From assembly GCF_002929745.1 (NCBI RefSeq), contig NZ_PJIQ01000003.1, positions 186,001 through 250,000 on the forward strand: a DNA stretch of 64,000 bases, given 5' to 3'. Both the position numbers and the translations under genes were made by a program. The notes below the pieces were generated by a model. The model did no database searches. It saw only the letters and a program-made list of their open reading frames with translations, and was not told the origin of the DNA. This stretch comes from Arthrobacter sp. B1805 (lineage in GTDB: Bacteria > Actinomycetota > Actinomycetes > Actinomycetales > Micrococcaceae). Within the stretch, counting starts at the first letter, position 1. The number at the start of each line of letters is the position of its first letter. Positions 18,859 to 29,084 of this stretch are shown here, in pieces.

Positions 18859-19325
18859 CCGGCGCCGCCCTGCTGCAGGACGTAGGCCTCGAGCTTCGCG
18901 AGGGTCTCCTCGATACTTTCCGGGTGCCGGCGCGTGAAGCCCATGAGCCGGAAGACGATCCTCCACGGCACGGCGCGGCCGTCCCATTCCTCGCGGACCA
19001 GTGTCCCGTTCCCGCGGGGCTCGAGGGTGTAGCGCCAGACATGCGCCGAGAAGTGACGCCAGGCGATCCGGCGGCCCTCCTCGAACTCCACCACGCGGTT
19101 GAGGATCCTGTAGGGGGCGCCGATCCTCATCTCCATGCCGAACGTCGCCCCTGCCGACAGTCGGGCAGGACCCTTCGGCTGCTCTCCGCGCACGGTGCCG
19201 GAGCCGTCGATCACGCTGTGCAGGGCGGGTGTCGCCAGCACCTCGAAGATGCGCTCGGCGGGCGCCCGGATGAGCCGTTCCCGCGAGATGAGATATGCCG
19301 AGGCCGTGCCGGACCTACCGGTCAT
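18855..19325 (-). CDS. SRPBCC/START-like protein
   Basis: 156 residues with the SRPBCC pattern: ISRERLIRAPAERIFEVLA at the N-terminus, a Trp-rich middle (AWRHFSAHVWRYTLEP, VREEWDG) and a long C-terminal helix (ESIEETLAKLEAYV). These helix-grip folds bind hydrophobic ligands in a cavity; no substrate can be named. Its 3' end overlaps the VIT gene by 4 bases, convergent. Confidence 0.82.
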   Translation of the reverse strand: MTGRSGTASAYLISRERLIRAPAERIFEVLATPALHSVIDGSGTVRGEQPKGPARLSAGATFGMEMRIGAPYRILNRVVEFEEGRRIAWRHFSAHVWRYTLEPRGNGTLVREEWDGRAVPWRIVFRLMGFTRRHPESIEETLAKLEAYVLQQGGAG

Positions 19326-19359
19326 GCCGCCGTCCTTCCCGGTTCTGCCGTCCCACGGC

Positions 19360-20415
19360 TCAGGGCTTCAGCAGCACCTTGATCGCGCGGCGCTCGTCCA
19401 TCGCCCTGTAGGCCTCGGCGACCTCCTCGAGGGGCATCTCGACATCGAACACCCGGCCGGGGTTGATCGTTCCGTCGAGGACGTCCTTGAGCAGTTCGGG
19501 AATGTAGGTGTGGGCCGGCGCCATGCCACCACCTACGGTGATGTTGGTCGAGAAGAGGTACCCGATGGGCAGTTCCGGTCCGCCCGCCGGCACTCCGACG
19601 AATCCCAGGTGGCCACCCGGACGCGTGCTGCGCAACGCCTGGTCCATGCTCTCCTTGGTGCCCACGCATTCGAGGACCGAGTCGGCGAGGACTCCCCCGA
19701 GCAGTTCACGCACCTTCGCCACAGCCTGGTCCCCCCGCTCGGCCACGATGTCCGTGGCTCCGAACTCCCGGGCGATGGCCTGGCGATCCTCGTGGCGGGA
19801 CATGGCGATGATGCGCTCCGCGCCGAGGCGCTTGGCTGCGAGTACGCCGCAGAGCCCGACGGCGCCGTCCCCGACGACGACGACGGTGCTGCCCGGGCCG
19901 ACGTTCGCCGACACGGCTGCGTGGTGGCCCGTGGACATGACGTCGGAGAGGGTCAGGAGACTGGCCGTCAGCGCGGCGTCGGGCTCGGACACCCCCTCGA
20001 CCTTGCGCAGCGTGCCATCCGCCCGCGGGACGCGGACGGCCTCACCCTGGCCGCCCTGCAGGTAGTCGCCGTGCTCATCCGTGCTGCCCCAGCCGGCGAG
20101 GTGGTCGCATGCGGAGGTGACACCGTTCAGGCACTGCGGGCACTGTCCGCAGCTGTCCACGAACGGGGCTATCACGAAGTCGCCGACCGCGAGGTCGCGC
20201 ACGCCGTCGCCCACCGACTCGACGACGCCGACGAACTCGTGCCCGATCGCCTTGGGTTCCTTGGTGGGGCGGATGCCGCGGTAGGGCCAGAGGTCCGATC
20301 CGCAGACGCAGGATGCCGTCACCCGGACGACGGCGTCCGTCGGACGGATGATGCTCGGGTACTCACGGTCCTCGACGCGGATGTCGCCGGGTCCGTGGAT
20401 GATCGTGGCGCGCAT
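19360..20415 (-). CDS. Zinc-dependent alcohol dehydrogenase (MDR family)
   Basis: 351-residue medium-chain dehydrogenase. Catalytic zinc ligands: Cys in SCVCGSDLW and His-Glu in GHEFVGVV; structural zinc: the four-Cys lobe CGQCPQCLNGVTSAC. The cofactor fold is VVVVGDGAVGLCGVLAAKRLGA with an SRHE start to the next strand, which may favour NADP (inference). Substrate unknown. Upstream is a sugar-type MFS, same strand but about 50 bp away. Confidence 0.9.
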   Translation of the reverse strand: MRATIIHGPGDIRVEDREYPSIIRPTDAVVRVTASCVCGSDLWPYRGIRPTKEPKAIGHEFVGVVESVGDGVRDLAVGDFVIAPFVDSCGQCPQCLNGVTSACDHLAGWGSTDEHGDYLQGGQGEAVRVPRADGTLRKVEGVSEPDAALTASLLTLSDVMSTGHHAAVSANVGPGSTVVVVGDGAVGLCGVLAAKRLGAERIIAMSRHEDRQAIAREFGATDIVAERGDQAVAKVRELLGGVLADSVLECVGTKESMDQALRSTRPGGHLGFVGVPAGGPELPIGYLFSTNITVGGGMAPAHTYIPELLKDVLDGTINPGRVFDVEMPLEEVAEAYRAMDERRAIKVLLKP

Positions 20416-20466
20416 ATTTCCTCCTGGAAGCTTGCCTAACGCAATCGTCTATCCCCCTCCATCACC

Positions 20467-21918
20467 CTACAAGCCGCGAGCGCCCAACCGTACCGCTGGT
20501 GTCCCGCCCGCCACGTCCCTGAAGTGGTGCTCGAGTTCCTCGAGGGTCCTGTCGCGGGTCTCCGGGATGTAGCGGCGCGCGAAGATGATCGCCGCGACTC
20601 CCAGGACCACGAACACGAAGAACGTGTTCGAGATGGTGATCGCTTCCATGAGGATCGGGAAGCTGAGGCTGACGGCGAAGTTGACCATCCAGAGCACGAA
20701 GACCGCGGCGCCCATGCCGAGCCCGCGCAGGCGCATCGGGAAGATCTCGGAGAGCATCAGCCAGGTCACGGGCGAGATGGCACCCTGCTGGAAGGCGAGG
20801 AACGTCACGGTGAGCGCCAGGACCAGGAAACCCCGCGCTGTCCCCTCCGGCACCAGCAGCGAGACGAGTCCGATCGCGAGCAGGGCCGACGTCGTGCCGA
20901 TCTGGCCCACCAGGAGCATGGGGCGGCGACCGACCCGGCCCAGCAGCCAGATCCCGACGAACGTGGCAGCGACCGAGATGACGCCGTTGGCGATGTTCGC
21001 CGTCAGCGCTGCCTGCGTCCCGAAGCCCGCGACCACCAGGATCTGGGTGCCGTAGTACATGATCGAATTGACGCCGGTGATCTGCTGGATGACGGCGAGG
21101 CCGAGGCCGACAACGAAGATGCGGCGGAGCCAGGGCTCACGCAGGTCACGGAGGCTCCCCTGCTCCCGTTCACGGTCCTCGATGGCCAGTGACCTGACCT
21201 CCTCGTACTCCTTCCGTGCCACGGCCGGTGGACGCAGCCGCTGCAGCACGCGCAGAGCGAACCCGAAGGAGCCCTGCGCTGCGAGCCATCGGGGGCTCTC
21301 CGGCACGAAGTGCATCCCGATCCACAGCCCGACGGCCGGGAGCGTCGCCAGGACCAGCATCCACCGCCAGATCCCCTGGCTGTCCCCGAACATGTTCCCG
21401 AGGAACGCGCTGGTGCTGAAGGCGATCAGCTGGCCCGTCACGATCATCAGTTCGTTACGCGTCACCATCTGCCCGCGGCGTGCTGCCGGTGAGAGCTCGG
21501 CGAGGAGAAGGGGCACCATCACGGAGGCACCACCCACGGCCAGGCCGAGGACGAGGCGGGAGGCCACCATCACTGCGACATCGGGCGCCAGGGCCGTGCC
21601 GAGCGTCCCGAGCAGGAAGACGACGGCGAGCACGATGATCATCTTCCTGCGGCCGTAGGCGTCGGCCAGACGGCCGCCGGCAAGCGCACCGAAGGCAGCA
21701 CCGAAGACCAGCGAGCTCGCCACGAGTCCCTCGGTGAACGCGGTGAGGCGGAGATCGCCGACCATGAAGGGCAGCGCTCCGTTGATGACACCGGTATCGA
21801 AGCCGAACAGCAGGCCGCCCAGGGTCGCCACCCACGTGACGCGCCTCAGGTATCTCCGCTGCTCGCTCCCGTCGGTTCCTGTCTCCTGCGCCGCGCCGTT
21901 CCCCGTCGCGCTGCTCAT
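20467..21918 (-). CDS. Sugar-porter MFS transporter
   Basis: 483-residue, 12-helix MFS protein of the sugar porter family: GFDTGVINGAL in helix 1, GRLADAYGRRKM, PESPRWL, QQITGVNSIMYYGTQI and PETRDRTLEELE. Likely H+/sugar or polyol symport. Start at 21918 has AGGGGG upstream and gives a normal N-terminus; the frame is open to 21987. The neighbouring alcohol dehydrogenase may act on the imported polyol (inference). Confidence 0.9.
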   Translation of the reverse strand: MSSATGNGAAQETGTDGSEQRRYLRRVTWVATLGGLLFGFDTGVINGALPFMVGDLRLTAFTEGLVASSLVFGAAFGALAGGRLADAYGRRKMIIVLAVVFLLGTLGTALAPDVAVMVASRLVLGLAVGGASVMVPLLLAELSPAARRGQMVTRNELMIVTGQLIAFSTSAFLGNMFGDSQGIWRWMLVLATLPAVGLWIGMHFVPESPRWLAAQGSFGFALRVLQRLRPPAVARKEYEEVRSLAIEDREREQGSLRDLREPWLRRIFVVGLGLAVIQQITGVNSIMYYGTQILVVAGFGTQAALTANIANGVISVAATFVGIWLLGRVGRRPMLLVGQIGTTSALLAIGLVSLLVPEGTARGFLVLALTVTFLAFQQGAISPVTWLMLSEIFPMRLRGLGMGAAVFVLWMVNFAVSLSFPILMEAITISNTFFVFVVLGVAAIIFARRYIPETRDRTLEELEHHFRDVAGGTPAVRLGARGL

Positions 21919-22080
21919 CGTCCACCCCCTGCTGATTCGAGTCGTCCAGTGGCGCACGGCAGTCCCCTGAAGGCCCTGCTCCTCCACGTCACGCTACGTG
22001 CTCCGCTGCAGCCACCGCAGTCCCTCCGGACGCCGATCGCGGGTTGACACGGACGCAACCGGACGCGCCCTGCCTACAGA

Positions 22081-22114
22081 ACAGCCTCCCTCGCACGGAT
22101 GCGGGGGAGGCTGT
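22081..22114 (-). terminator. Hairpin terminator after sucD
   Basis: 14-bp stem (ACAGCCTCCCTCGC against GCGGGGGAGGCTGT, one wobble) with a 6-base loop directly after the sucCD operon on the minus strand. Confidence 0.7.
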
Positions 22115-22128
22115 CGAGACGTCTGGGA

Positions 22129-23031
22129 TCAGAGGGTCGCGTAGACCTCGCGAAGGAGCTTCGCGGTCTCGGACGGCGTCTTGCCGACCTTGACTCCGGC
22201 AGCCTCCAGCGCTTCCTTCTTGGCCTGCGCGGTTCCCGCCGAGCCGGAGACGATGGCGCCGGCGTGGCCCATGGTCTTCCCCTCGGGGGCCGTGAAGCCC
22301 GCCACGTAACCGACGACAGGCTTCGTGACGTTCGCCTTGATGAACTCCGCGGCCCGCTCTTCGGCGTCTCCGCCGATCTCACCGATCATGACGATCGCCT
22401 TGGTCTCGGGGTCGGCCTCGAACGCTGCCAGCGCGTCGATGTGCGTGGTGCCGATGACCGGGTCACCGCCGATGCCGATGGCCGTGGAGAAGCCGAGGTC
22501 ACGCAGCTCGAACATCATCTGGTAGGTCAGCGTGCCGGACTTCGAGACCAGTCCCACCCCGCCCTTGCCGGTGATGTTCGCCGGCGTGATGCCGACGAGG
22601 GATTCGCCCGGCGTGATGATGCCCGGGCAGTTGGGGCCGATGATCCGGGTGATCTGCTTGCCGTCGGCGTCGACCTTGGACTGGGCGAGGGCCCAGAACG
22701 CGGCCGAGTCCTGCACGGGAACACCCTCGGTGATCACGACGACGAGGCCGATGCCGGCCTCGATGGCCTCGACGACGGCGTCCTTGGTGAATGCCGGCGG
22801 GACGAAGACGATCGACACGTCGGCGCCGGTCTCCCTGATTGCTTCCTCCACGGTGCCGTACACGGGGAGCGTGACGTCGCCATGGGTCACGGTGGTACCG
22901 GCCTTACGGGCGTTCACGCCGCCGACGACCTGGGTTCCGGCCTTCAGCATGAGGGCGGTGTGCTTGGTGCCCTCACCGCCCGTGATGCCCTGGACGATGA
23001 CCTTCGAGTCCTTGTTGAGGTAGATAGACAT
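22129..23031 (-). CDS. sucD: Succinate-CoA ligase, alpha subunit
   Basis: 300-residue TCA-cycle enzyme subunit that, with SucC, converts succinyl-CoA to succinate with nucleotide triphosphate formation. The CoA-binding Rossmann region starts [14 protein letters not shown]; the phospho-His is in [13 protein letters not shown]. Length is normal. The start at 23031 follows sucC by 11 bases. Highly typical sequence. Confidence 0.97.
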   Translation of the reverse strand: MSIYLNKDSKVIVQGITGGEGTKHTALMLKAGTQVVGGVNARKAGTTVTHGDVTLPVYGTVEEAIRETGADVSIVFVPPAFTKDAVVEAIEAGIGLVVVITEGVPVQDSAAFWALAQSKVDADGKQITRIIGPNCPGIITPGESLVGITPANITGKGGVGLVSKSGTLTYQMMFELRDLGFSTAIGIGGDPVIGTTHIDALAAFEADPETKAIVMIGEIGGDAEERAAEFIKANVTKPVVGYVAGFTAPEGKTMGHAGAIVSGSAGTAQAKKEALEAAGVKVGKTPSETAKLLREVYATL

Positions 23032-23042
23032 GTGGGAACCCT

Positions 23043-24209
23043 TTACTTTCCGTAGGCCAGCGCGGCGGCCTTGTCGGCGCCTTCGTCCATGGTGTCGGCG
23101 AGGGTTACCAGCGGGTGGTTGGCCTCGGCGAGGATGCGGCGGCCCTCTTCGACGTTGTTGCCGTCCAGGCGTACCACGAGGGGCTTGTTGGCCTCGTCGC
23201 CGAGGATCTCGAGGGCCTTGACGATGCCGTTCGCGACGGCGTCGCACGCGGTGATGCCGCCGAAGACGTTGACGAAGACGCTCTTGACCTGGCTGTCGTT
23301 GAGGATGACGTCGAGGCCCGCGGCCATGACCTCGGCGGACGCTCCACCTCCGATGTCCAGGAAGTTGGCGGGCTTCACGTTGCCGTGCGCCTCGCCGGCG
23401 TAGGCGACGACGTCGAGGGTGGACATGACGAGCCCTGCGCCGTTGCCGATGATGCCGACCTCGCCGTCGAGCTTGACGTAGTTGAGGTCGTTCTCCTTGG
23501 CCTTCGCCTCGAGCGGGTCAGCCGCGTCCTTGTCCTCGAGCGCAGCGTGGTCCGCGTGGCGGAATTCCGCGTTCTCGTCGATGGTGACCTTGCCGTCCAG
23601 CGCGAGGATGTCGCCGCTGCCGGTCTTGACGAGGGGATTGACCTCGACGAGGGTGGCGTCTTCCTTCACGAAGACGTCCCAGAGCCTGAGGATCGTCGTC
23701 ACGACGCCCTCGCGGAGTTCTGGGGCGAAACCTGCTGCGTCGACGATCTCCTCGGCCTTGGCCTGGTCGATCCCGGTTGCGGGATCGACGGAGATGCGTG
23801 CGAGGGCTTCGGGGCGTTCGACGGCGAGCTGCTCGATCTCCATGCCGCCCTCCACCGAGCACATAGCCAGGTAGTTGCGGTTGGACCGGTCGAGCAGGAC
23901 GGAGAAGTAGTATTCCTCGGCGATGTCCGCGCCCTGCGCGATCATGACCTTGTGGACCGTGTGCCCCTTGATGTCCATCCCGAGGATGTCCGAAGCGTAG
24001 GAGTAGGCCTCGTCCGGGGTCTTCGCGACCTTCACGCCACCGGCCTTGCCGCGGCCACCCACCTTGACCTGAGCCTTGACGACGACGACGCCGCCGATCT
24101 TCTCGGCTGCTGCCTTTGCTTCTTCTGGGGTGTGCGCCACGATGCCGGCGAGCACGGGAACTCCGTGTGCCTCAAAGAGATCGCGCGCCTGATATTCAAA
24201 CAGGTCCAC
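23043..24209 (-). CDS. sucC: Succinate-CoA ligase, beta subunit (ADP-forming type)
   Basis: 388-residue ATP-grasp subunit: starts [19 protein letters not shown], with [16 protein letters not shown] in the nucleotide site, VEVNPLV, and [14 protein letters not shown] near the C-terminus. Partner of SucD downstream. The 24210-24354 gap upstream holds the promoter region; I see no clear boxes there. Confidence 0.97.
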   Translation of the reverse strand: MDLFEYQARDLFEAHGVPVLAGIVAHTPEEAKAAAEKIGGVVVVKAQVKVGGRGKAGGVKVAKTPDEAYSYASDILGMDIKGHTVHKVMIAQGADIAEEYYFSVLLDRSNRNYLAMCSVEGGMEIEQLAVERPEALARISVDPATGIDQAKAEEIVDAAGFAPELREGVVTTILRLWDVFVKEDATLVEVNPLVKTGSGDILALDGKVTIDENAEFRHADHAALEDKDAADPLEAKAKENDLNYVKLDGEVGIIGNGAGLVMSTLDVVAYAGEAHGNVKPANFLDIGGGASAEVMAAGLDVILNDSQVKSVFVNVFGGITACDAVANGIVKALEILGDEANKPLVVRLDGNNVEEGRRILAEANHPLVTLADTMDEGADKAAALAYGK

Positions 24210-24354
24210 GGGCTAGAGTCCTTCTACGTCGAAGTAGGTTTACAAGAGGGAACTTTAGCCCCTCGGGCCTGAGGCCTTTCCCAGACTAGCCCTTTAGTGA
24301 GTAAGGCCACAGTTCTATCAATCGTAGAAACCGGGCCCCGTTCGTTGAGGGTTT

Positions 24355-24723
24355 TCAGCCGAACGAAGCCCCAGAATCGCGGCCGGTGACGAACCCCGTC
24401 GCGCTCTCCGGACTGCCGCAGATCATGCCGTCCTCGCCGAAGCCGCACCGGAACCCCCGCAGTTCGACAGCTTCCCCCCGTTGGAGGAGAGGAAGCTCCG
24501 GGACAGGGCCCCCTCGGGTATCGGCGCCGGGCGCGAACTCCGATTCCATCACCGTCATACCGATCCGGCAGCTTCCATAGGAGAAGGAATGGGCCGTGAG
24601 CATGACGGTTCCACCCTTGAAGCCGAGGTTCGTGCCGTTGCAGTCATCCGTGGCTTCCACCGGTGCGGGGTAGACCGCCAGCGCGATCATGAAGCTTGCT
24701 GCGCCTGCGCGTCGTCGCACCAT
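24355..24723 (-). CDS. Small secreted protein (DUF6636-like)
   Basis: 122 residues from the ATG at 24723 (GAGGG upstream). A signal peptide (about 1-24, ending APVEA) precedes a Cys-containing domain with GFKGGTVMLTAHSFSYGSCRIG and GFRCGFGEDGMICGSPESATGF; this two-block Cys pattern resembles DUF6636 secreted proteins (by eye). Function unknown. A start at 24759 would add 12 residues. Lies between sucC and pcrA on the same strand. Confidence 0.6.
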   Translation of the reverse strand: MVRRRAGAASFMIALAVYPAPVEATDDCNGTNLGFKGGTVMLTAHSFSYGSCRIGMTVMESEFAPGADTRGGPVPELPLLQRGEAVELRGFRCGFGEDGMICGSPESATGFVTGRDSGASFG

Positions 24724-24790
24724 GCGCCCCTCGGGCCTTCCGCTTCCTCCGGTCCTCATCAGCGCCCTCCCCCGTGCGGTTGGCGCTCCG

Positions 24791-27256
24791 TCAGGCCACC
24801 TTGGTCAGCGGTGCGTAGCGCAGCAGCAGGCGCTTCTCGCCGACGTCGAACCGGACCTTGGCGACGGTCTTGTCTCCCGCGCCCTCGACGGACACTACCG
24901 TGCCGTTGCCGAAGCTGGCGTGGTTGACCGAATCACCGACGGCCACGGAGACGACCTCCTTCTGGGGCTGCACCCGCCCGATGGCCTTCGATGGCGCTGC
25001 GCCGCTGCCGTTGAAGCCACCACCGCTCGCACCCCAGTAGGACCCACTGAACCGCGGCCCGCTGATGCTTCCGCTGGAGCTCCAGGCCAGCTTCGCAGCC
25101 CCCTCGCGCTTCCAGTGGATCAGCTCCTCGGGGATCTCGCTGACGAACTGGCTCGCCGGGTTGTACTGGCTCTGGCCCCACATGCTGCGCACCTCGGAGC
25201 GCGTGATGTAGAGGCGCTGCCGCGCGCGGGTCAGGCCCACGTAGGCAAGGCGCCGTTCCTCCGCGAGCTCCTTGGGATCGGTGGCCGAGCGCTGGTGCGG
25301 GAAGATCCCCTGCTCCATGCCGGTCAGGAAGACGACGGGGAACTCGAGCCCCTTGGCGGTGTGGAGTGTCATGAGGGTGACGACGCCCTGACGGCGCGCC
25401 TCCTCGACCGCGCGCTGGACATCGGCGGCGGAACCATCGGGCGCGTCCGGGATCTGGTCCGCATCCGCCACGAGCGACACCTGCTCGAGGAAATCGCCCA
25501 GTGTCCCCTCGGGATTGTCGCGCTCGAACTCTCGGACCACGGCGACGAGCTCGGCGAGGTTCTCGACGCGGGACTCGTCCTGGGGATCGTTGCTGGTGCG
25601 CAGCTGCTCGAGGTAGCCGGTCTGCTCCAGGACGGCCTCGAGTGCCGCCGACGCTCCTGATCCGTTGGCCACCTCCGCGAGGTCGTCGATCAGCTTGACG
25701 AATCCGGCCACGGAGTTGACCGAGCGCGTCGCCATGCCCGGCGCCTGGTCCGCACGCCGGAGGGCCTCCATGAAGCTGATGCGCTCACGCTCGCTCAGGG
25801 CCGCAATGGCGAACTCGGCGCGGTCACCGATGCCTCGCTTGGGCTCGTTGAGGACGCGACGCAGGTTGACGACGTCGTCCTGGTTCACGAGCACGCGCAG
25901 GTACGCCAGGGCGTCCTTGATCTCCTTGCGCTCGTAGAACCGCGTACCGCCGACCACCTTGTAGGGCAGGCCTACACGCAGCAGGATCTCCTCGATGGAC
26001 CGTGACTGGGCGTTGGTGCGGTAGAAGATGGCGACGTCGCCGGGACGGATGTTCTCCTCGTCCTGGAGGCGGTCGATCTCCTCCGCTATGAAGCGGGCCT
26101 CCTCGTGCTCGTTCTCGCCCACATAGCCGACGATCTTCTCTCCGCTGCCTTCGGCTGTCCACAGGCGCTTCTCGGGCCGGTTGGGGTTGCGCGAGATCAC
26201 TGCGTTCGCCGCACTCAGGATGTTCTGCGTCGACCGGTAGTTCTGCTCGAGCAGGATGGTACGCGCGCTGGGGTAGTCGTTCTCGAACTCGACGATGTTG
26301 CGGACGTCGGCACCCCGGAATGCGTAGATGGACTGGTCCGAGTCACCCACGACGGTGAGTTCGGCGGGGTCCTCGGACGACTCCCCCGGTACTCCGACGA
26401 TCTCACGGACCAGTGCGTACTGCGCGTGGTTGGTGTCCTGGTACTCATCGACGAGGACGTGGCGGAAACGCCGCCGGTAGTAGTCGGCCACGCCCGGGAA
26501 GGCCCGGAACATGAAGACCGTCTGCGCGATGAGGTCGTCGAAGTCCATGGCGTTCGCCTGGCGCATCCTCTGGGCATAGCCCGTGTACACCTCCGCGACG
26601 GCCTGCTCGAACGGATCGGAGAGGTTGGCGTCCGAGGCGAAGGCCTCCTCGTCGATCAGTTCGTTCTTGAGAGCGGAGATCTTGTGCTGGATCGCCTTCG
26701 GCGCGAACTTCTTCGGGTCGAGGTCGAGTCCCTTGGCGACCAGCGTGATGAGGCGCAGCGTGTCCGCGGAGTCGTATATTGAGAAGTTCGAGTTGAGCCC
26801 GACGGAGGCCGCCTCCCGGCGCAGGATCCGCACGCAGGACGAGTGGAAGGTCGAGATCCACATGCGCTTGGCGACATCGCCGATCAGCGCCTCGATGCGC
26901 TCGCGCATCTCCGCTGCGGCCTTGTTGGTGAAGGTGATGGCGAGGATCTGCCCGGGATGCGACCGCCCGGTGGCCAGCAGGTACGCGATCCGGTGGCTCA
27001 GCACGCGCGTCTTGCCCGACCCGGCGCCGGCGACGATGAGCAGTGGCGATCCGCCGTGCCTGACCGCCTCTTCCTGCTGAGGGTTGAGGCCCACGAGGAG
27101 TTCCTGCGCGCGGTGCTCGTCCACGCCCACACGGGACGGTACGTGCTCGGTCGCCGGGTCCGCCGACCCCTTCGTCCCCGCCATCGCGGCCCCTCGGGCG
27201 CGCTTCTTCTCGGCGGCCGTGGGGGCGGAGACGTAGGGATCGAAGAGCATGTCCAT
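24791..27256 (-). CDS. pcrA: ATP-dependent DNA helicase PcrA/UvrD
   Basis: 821-residue SF1A helicase for repair and replication restart. Motifs in order: Q motif NPQQEEAV, Walker A VAGAGSGKT, TFTNKAAAEM, Walker B VLVDEYQDTN, GDSDQSIYAFRGAD, YRSTQ, motif V LMTLHTAKGLEFP, and motif VI EERRLAYVGLTRARQRL. The C-terminus (about 770-821, GDSVNHASFGNGTVV) is the Tudor-like RNA-polymerase-binding domain typical of PcrA. The first 45 residues are a variable lead. Confidence 0.97.
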   Translation of the reverse strand: MDMLFDPYVSAPTAAEKKRARGAAMAGTKGSADPATEHVPSRVGVDEHRAQELLVGLNPQQEEAVRHGGSPLLIVAGAGSGKTRVLSHRIAYLLATGRSHPGQILAITFTNKAAAEMRERIEALIGDVAKRMWISTFHSSCVRILRREAASVGLNSNFSIYDSADTLRLITLVAKGLDLDPKKFAPKAIQHKISALKNELIDEEAFASDANLSDPFEQAVAEVYTGYAQRMRQANAMDFDDLIAQTVFMFRAFPGVADYYRRRFRHVLVDEYQDTNHAQYALVREIVGVPGESSEDPAELTVVGDSDQSIYAFRGADVRNIVEFENDYPSARTILLEQNYRSTQNILSAANAVISRNPNRPEKRLWTAEGSGEKIVGYVGENEHEEARFIAEEIDRLQDEENIRPGDVAIFYRTNAQSRSIEEILLRVGLPYKVVGGTRFYERKEIKDALAYLRVLVNQDDVVNLRRVLNEPKRGIGDRAEFAIAALSERERISFMEALRRADQAPGMATRSVNSVAGFVKLIDDLAEVANGSGASAALEAVLEQTGYLEQLRTSNDPQDESRVENLAELVAVVREFERDNPEGTLGDFLEQVSLVADADQIPDAPDGSAADVQRAVEEARRQGVVTLMTLHTAKGLEFPVVFLTGMEQGIFPHQRSATDPKELAEERRLAYVGLTRARQRLYITRSEVRSMWGQSQYNPASQFVSEIPEELIHWKREGAAKLAWSSSGSISGPRFSGSYWGASGGGFNGSGAAPSKAIGRVQPQKEVVSVAVGDSVNHASFGNGTVVSVEGAGDKTVAKVRFDVGEKRLLLRYAPLTKVA

Positions 27257-27329
27257 GATTCCTCAAGTCTAGGCGTTGCCCCCGACACTCGGCTCCGCCG
27301 CACGCGTGACCCCGCTGACAGGGGGAAAC

Positions 27330-27367
27330 GGAACTGCCTCCACCCGTGAACGGGTGGAGGCAGTTCC
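27330..27367. terminator. Hairpin terminator after the AGCS symporter
   Basis: Palindrome with an 18-base arm (GGAACTGCCTCCACCCGT) and 2-base centre, so a 17-bp stem with a 4-base loop. Lies between the symporter stop and the pcrA start, both on the minus strand. Confidence 0.75.
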
Positions 27368-27384
27368 GTCGAAGCGTGGTGAGG

Positions 27385-28947
27385 CTACTTCTCGGTCCGG
27401 AGCTCGTCCTTCTCGATACCGAGTATCAGCAGCTTGCCGCTCTTGCGGTCGGCCAGGTACTCACGCATCTCCCGCTTGATGACGGGCAGCAGGAAGTAGA
27501 CGCCGAGCAGGTTGATGAAAGCGCACACGAACAGGGCCGCATCGGCGAAGCTGATGACCTGGCTGAAGGTCAGCACGCAGCCGGCCACGGTGAAGAAGAG
27601 GAAGATGACCTTGTAGATGACCTCCGATGTCTTACCGCGCCCGAAGAGGTACTCCCAGGCCTTCAAGCCGTAATAGGACCAGGTGATGAGCGTCGAGTAG
27701 GCGAAGAGGATCACTGCGATCGCCAGCACCACCGGGAACCAGGGAAGGACCGTTGCGAAGGCGTCGGAGGTCAGGATCACGCCGTCGGGAGTGTCGCCGC
27801 CGCCCTGCACCTGGTCGATGCCGGACTGCAAGCTCGGTGCGCCGGCGATGATAATGGCCAGCGCGGTCATGGTGCAGATCAAGACCGTGTCGACGAGGGG
27901 CTCGTAGAGAGCCACGAAACCCTCGCTGACCGGTCGGCGCGTCTTGACGGCCGAGTGTGCAATGGCTGCCGAGCCGACGCCGGCCTCGTTCGAGAAGGAT
28001 GCCCGCTGGAAGCCGACGATCAGGACACCGAGGATGCCACCGGCTATCCCCTGCGGGTTGAACGCGCCGCTGATGATCGCTCCGAAGGCAGCAGGGACCT
28101 GGCCGATGTTCACGATGATGACGAAGAGGCAGGCGAGGACATACACCCCGCCCATTGCAGGGACGAGGCGGGAGGTAGTGGCGCCGATGGACTTGATGCC
28201 GCCCAGGATGACGACGGCCACGAGGAACGCGAGGATGATGCCGAAGATGAAGGCCGCTCCGGCGCTGCCGAGGAAACCGTCTTCACCGCCCGTGACGTTC
28301 TGCACCTGCGCGAAAGTCTGGTTGGCCTGGAACATATTGCCGCCGGCGACGCCGAAGATGAGGATCGCGACGGCGAAGATGCCGGTCAGGATCTTGGCGG
28401 GGATGCGACCGAGCTTCTGGAACGCGATGGGCAGGTACTTGAACGGTCCGCCGCTGACGGAGCCGTCGGCATGCACCTCGCGGTACTTCACGCCGAGCGT
28501 GCACTCGGCGAACTTCGTGGCCATGCCGATGAGGCCGGCGCAGATCATCCAGAAGGTGGCGCCGGGACCCCCGAGGGCCATCGCTGCACCGACACCGGCG
28601 ATGTTGCCGAGCCCGACAGTTCCGGAAAGCGCCGAGGTGAGTGCCTGGAAGTGGGGGACCTCGCCCGGGTCATCCTTTGAGGAGTAGCGCCCACGGACCA
28701 CTTCGTACCCGACCTTCAGGCCCCGGAGCTGCGGGAACCCGAAGTAGATGGTGCAGATGATGCCGGCCAGGATCAGCCAGGCGACGACAGCCGGAAAGCT
28801 GACGTCTCCGATGGTGATCGGGAAGAACACGATGGTCGAGAAGATCTCGGTCGGTTTGGCGAACGCGTTATTGATCGCTTCGTCGATGGCGGCGAGCCAC
28901 CCGACGTCCTCGGTGACAGCTCTGGGTAGTGCGGAAGAAAGATTCAT
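27385..28947 (-). CDS. Alanine/glycine:cation symporter (AGCS family)
   Basis: 520-residue permease of the AlsT/DagA type with about 11 membrane segments. Family blocks: HFQALTSALSGTVGLGNIAGVGAAMALGGPG, KFAECTLGVKYRE and GFQRASFSNEAGVGSAAIAH. Imports small neutral amino acids with Na+. Start taken at 28947, consistent with family N-termini; 28986 is also in frame. Confidence 0.93.
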   Translation of the reverse strand: MNLSSALPRAVTEDVGWLAAIDEAINNAFAKPTEIFSTIVFFPITIGDVSFPAVVAWLILAGIICTIYFGFPQLRGLKVGYEVVRGRYSSKDDPGEVPHFQALTSALSGTVGLGNIAGVGAAMALGGPGATFWMICAGLIGMATKFAECTLGVKYREVHADGSVSGGPFKYLPIAFQKLGRIPAKILTGIFAVAILIFGVAGGNMFQANQTFAQVQNVTGGEDGFLGSAGAAFIFGIILAFLVAVVILGGIKSIGATTSRLVPAMGGVYVLACLFVIIVNIGQVPAAFGAIISGAFNPQGIAGGILGVLIVGFQRASFSNEAGVGSAAIAHSAVKTRRPVSEGFVALYEPLVDTVLICTMTALAIIIAGAPSLQSGIDQVQGGGDTPDGVILTSDAFATVLPWFPVVLAIAVILFAYSTLITWSYYGLKAWEYLFGRGKTSEVIYKVIFLFFTVAGCVLTFSQVISFADAALFVCAFINLLGVYFLLPVIKREMREYLADRKSGKLLILGIEKDELRTEK

Positions 28948-29084
28948 CTCACTAATGAACCCTGCTTCTCCTGTGAACGCAATCACAGATCGGTCTCGGT
29001 GGGATGGCTGCGCTTCGACGGAACGCGATCGAGGCTCCTAAAGCGGTGAGCCCGCCGACCTCCCCGGCCCCGCATACTGGGAGC